Below are positions 5,303-5,346 of a stretch of DNA of 5,346 nucleotides, one piece after another (the first letter of the stretch is position 1; every line of letters begins with the position of its first letter). A program made the position numbers and the translations under genes. The notes beneath the pieces are model-generated. The model saw only the letters and a list, made by a program, of their open reading frames with translations. It did no database searches and was not told the DNA's origin. Origin of the DNA: Chitinophagaceae bacterium (GTDB lineage Bacteria; Bacteroidota; Bacteroidia; Chitinophagales; Chitinophagaceae); the NCBI GenBank assembly GCA_030151745.1, contig JASLDA010000470.1:1-5346 (forward strand). The letters are read 5' to 3'.

Positions 5303-5346
5303 ATGACTACGAATAAGGGTATTGACAACACCGATCCATGTCCGGC
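5303..5346 (+). CDS. Possible 5' end of a gene, perhaps a HxlR-type regulator
   Basis: An ATG at 5303, preceded by an A-rich stretch (seven A's), opens a frame of 14 codons to the right edge: MTTNKGIDNTDPCP. Bacteroidota genes often have A-rich sequence rather than a Shine-Dalgarno before the start. A short polar N-terminus leading to Cys-Pro resembles HxlR family regulators, where C-P-V precedes the winged helix, but the diagnostic G-G-K-W segment would lie beyond the window. Both the gene and the family are tentative. Confidence 0.35.
   Translation, partial: MTTNKGIDNTDPCP

Overview
The window looks like chromosomal DNA from a GC-rich member of the Bacteroidota, most likely near Chitinophagaceae. 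This is inferred from the proteins: a DoxX family protein, an ECF sigma factor with a Cys-Asp C-terminal tail, a DUF1345 membrane protein and a very small two-helix membrane protein all have the look of that group. Starts generally lack a clear Shine-Dalgarno sequence, which also fits. No rRNA, tRNA, CRISPR array, transposase or phage gene was seen.

Layout, left to right. The 3' end of an AraC-type regulator (3-137, +) runs in from the left edge. A DoxX family membrane protein (254-640, -) and an ECF sigma factor (752-1381, +) are transcribed divergently. The space between them holds two copies of the same promoter-like pattern, TGTAACC-N15-YATCTAA, one facing each gene with identical spacing. 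This is the strongest regulatory signal here and suggests that the sigma factor controls both itself and the DoxX gene. A decayed LysR-type regulator (1496-1708, -) follows, then a complete AraC-type regulator (1741-2610, +). The gap 2611-2894 holds a short tandem CGCAGAGA repeat and a possible housekeeping promoter. Next come a six-helix DUF1345 membrane protein (2895-3593, +) and, converging on it, a 53-residue two-helix membrane protein (3641-3802, -). A strong hairpin (3970-4002) lies just beyond the end of a secreted or lipid-anchored DsbA/FrnE-like thioredoxin-fold protein (4008-4991, -). The last 355 bases hold no confident gene, apart from a possible gene start at 5303 that leaves the window.

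How the genes relate: most are single transcription units pointing different ways, with three transcription regulators (one partial, one dead, one intact) and an ECF sigma factor. Only the sigma-DoxX pair has sequence evidence of shared control. The DsbA-like protein and DoxX could both serve redox or envelope stress, but nothing in the sequence ties them together. No clearly new multi-gene system is visible; the paired ECF promoters are the observation most worth following.
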